Below are positions 62,796 to 64,000 of a DNA stretch of 64,000 bases, in pieces. The DNA comes from Gallionella sp. (GTDB lineage: Bacteria > Pseudomonadota > Gammaproteobacteria > Burkholderiales > Gallionellaceae), in NCBI GenBank assembly GCA_028707275.1, contig JAQTUP010000001.1:310001-374000 (forward strand). The letters run 5' to 3'. Each line of letters opens with the position of its first letter. Position 1 is the first letter of the stretch. A program made the position numbers and the translations under genes. The notes below the pieces were generated by a model. That model ran no database searches. It saw only the letters and a program-made list of their open reading frames with translations, and had not been told where the DNA came from.

Positions 62796-62899
62796 AAAAA
62801 CCTCACTGATAAAAAAACGGATTCACTATTAAAATCACCCGCTTTTGAGCCTGCGGGTATAAAAATCGACTTCCTGCAAAAAACACCTTTGCATGCCAG

Positions 62900-63715
62900 C
62901 TAGCCTAAAAACTGGCCAAAGCGCTCGTGCAGACTTAACAATATCTCGAACAGGATCAGGCCAATCACATACCATTCGAGCTTGTGCAACTGCTTGTTGT
63001 CCCACACGTCAGAGAGCGTTTGCGCCGTGTCAGAGATGAGTCCCAACTTGCGATCGAGCGCCGACTGACGTTCCTTCAACTCGAACTCATCTTCCATACT
63101 GGCATACAAACCACCCAGATGCGGAAAGTTCCACAGTGTTTCCGGCTTGTCGCCGATCTCGGCGCGCCCCACCATACGATGTTCGATCAGCAGCATATGT
63201 CCGATCTTGGACAGCAACATTTTAGAGCCGCCGCTCACGCGCCCACGGCTTGCCAACTCCTGCGCCAGAGGCTCTATTTTATCGAACTCGTCGGCAACTC
63301 GTTTTTCGTAGAGCGCAAGCACCAGATTTTTGCTCAGAGCATCGGCGATAATCTGCAATTTCTCCAAAGATATTTCGTCCAGCGACACGGCGCCGCTTTG
63401 CACGCCGATGCTGTCCTGGCCGCAATGAATGTCCATTTCCTCGATTTCCGGGCAAGCGTAAGGATTGGTCAGCAAGGATCCTAGCTTATCGACAAATCTG
63501 ACTTCATCATCCTGAGGCACACCAAACAACACCACCACACCATAGCGGAATAATACCGCGACACCATTATCCACCTCCAGCGTCAGCGGCGTGGTCGCCA
63601 GGCAATCGGCGATCTTGAATGATTTCAAATCCAGCCTGTCCCCCAGCAACAATGCGCGCGCGATCAGATCCCGCCTGTCGTTCAGTTTTAATGTCATATG
63701 CGACTTTCGAATCAT
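62900..63715 (-). CDS. RMD1/YagE-like (DUF155) family protein
   Basis: This 271-residue protein resembles the RMD1/DUF155 family, conserved from bacteria to mitochondria; its role in bacteria is unknown. The patterns VAVLFRYGVVVLFGVPQDDEVRFV, then ALSKNLVLALYEKRVADEFDKIEPLAQEL and RVSGGSKMLLSKIGHMLLIEHRMVGRAEIGDKPETLWN are the conserved parts. It ends in a hydrophobic helix WYVIGLILFEILLSLHERF, a likely tail anchor. A second ATG at 63697 is an alternative start. It lies 104 bases upstream of the cNMP gene on the same strand. Confidence 0.82.
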   Translation of the reverse strand: MIRKSHMTLKLNDRRDLIARALLLGDRLDLKSFKIADCLATTPLTLEVDNGVAVLFRYGVVVLFGVPQDDEVRFVDKLGSLLTNPYACPEIEEMDIHCGQDSIGVQSGAVSLDEISLEKLQIIADALSKNLVLALYEKRVADEFDKIEPLAQELASRGRVSGGSKMLLSKIGHMLLIEHRMVGRAEIGDKPETLWNFPHLGGLYASMEDEFELKERQSALDRKLGLISDTAQTLSDVWDNKQLHKLEWYVIGLILFEILLSLHERFGQFLG

Positions 63716-63921
63716 ACTGTTCGCACATTCTAACGCCCGCGACGCGCTGATTGCACTTTCCCGCGCGCACCAGACAAAAATAGGCTGGCTATCAGGTCAA
63801 ACAGCGCCTATCATTGCCCCCGATAATTGAAAGAATGTAAGTCAGACCTCTTCTCGCCTATGACCCGCAGGCGGAGCAGACGATCTATCCTTTTAGCTAC
63901 GCGGGTTCCATGGAGAACGCC

Positions 63922-64000
63922 ATGCCTGACATCCGTCCGCCCGCTGTCGCCGGGATGTTCTATCCCGCCGATCCGGCTGAACTTGCCGGTAAAATTCAAC
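63922..64000 (+). CDS. MEMO/AmmeMemoRadiSam system protein B (N-terminal part, runs off the window)
   Basis: The plus strand starts MPDIRPPAVAGMFYPADPAELAGKIQ at an ATG (63922) with GGAG 9 bases upstream. The R-P-P-A-V-A-G-x-F-Y-P pattern is the N-terminus of MEMO-family proteins, which occur in bacteria with an AMMECR1 protein and a radical SAM protein (AmmeMemoRadiSam). An alternative ATG lies four codons upstream at 63910. The rest is outside the window, so function cannot be judged. Confidence 0.75.
   Translation, partial: MPDIRPPAVAGMFYPADPAELAGKIQ

Overview
The window looks like chromosomal DNA of a betaproteobacterium. The evidence is the dnaX-ybaB-recR-rluB order with the small 4.5S SRP RNA next to dnaX, a class I fumarase, VpsL/EpsL-type exopolysaccharide genes and abundant TonB machinery. 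A Nitrosomonadales-like lineage (Gallionellaceae or methylotroph relatives) is plausible, but this is inference and no 16S gene is present.

Layout. (1) 1-5950: housekeeping genes, namely a class III cyclase fragment, rluB, a decayed recR, ybaB, dnaX, a PagL-like lipid A deacylase, SRP RNA and fumarase. (2) 5966-45002: one very long polysaccharide locus, all on the minus strand. Its low-coordinate end holds the export and assembly machinery (PHP phosphatase, Wzc-type tyrosine kinase, OPX export protein, outer-membrane barrel, O-antigen ligase/polymerase-like protein, WecA-like transferase). Next comes a bacillosamine-type set (PglF/WbpM, PglE, PglD, PglC), then glycosyltransferases, a sulfotransferase, the UDP-L-FucNAc set CapE/CapF/FnlC, and an AT-rich Wzx/Wzy/glycosyltransferase/acyltransferase block. 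A dTDP-3-acetamido-sugar set follows (FdtB plus an FdtD-like fusion, fed by RmlA and RmlB), then a UDP-GalNAcA set (TviB, TviC), and finally CysC and CysQ, which make the sulfate donor and clear its by-product. (3) 45042-48292: a structured non-coding stretch and a copper pair (Csp1-like storage protein, OprC-like receptor). (4) 48504-52056: phosphoketolase and acetate kinase. (5) 52103-57527: TonB/ExbB/ExbD, a PepSY membrane protein and a TonB receptor. (6) 57801-62404: a TolC/MacA/MacB-type efflux operon. (7) The end: a cyclic-nucleotide-binding protein, an RMD1/DUF155 protein and the start of a MEMO-family gene.

Two kinds of structure are not explained by ordinary gene content. First, heptanucleotide repeats (mostly AGTRGTN, also AGGATTC and TTCACCC/TTCTCTC) occur near several genes. 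They flank a small four-helix-bundle gene between rmlA and rmlB, supply the 5' end of rmlA, and sit in frame inside rmlB and tviC as extra peptide. A second, C-rich palindromic insertion also lies in frame in rmlB. Second, small decayed genes lie at the seams between sugar modules: an MNT nucleotidyltransferase with an aminotransferase fragment, a DUF4160/DUF2442 pair, and an MNT/HEPN pair. The recR gene between ybaB and rluB is reduced to frameshifted fragments.

All family assignments come from reading motifs by eye. No database search was run.
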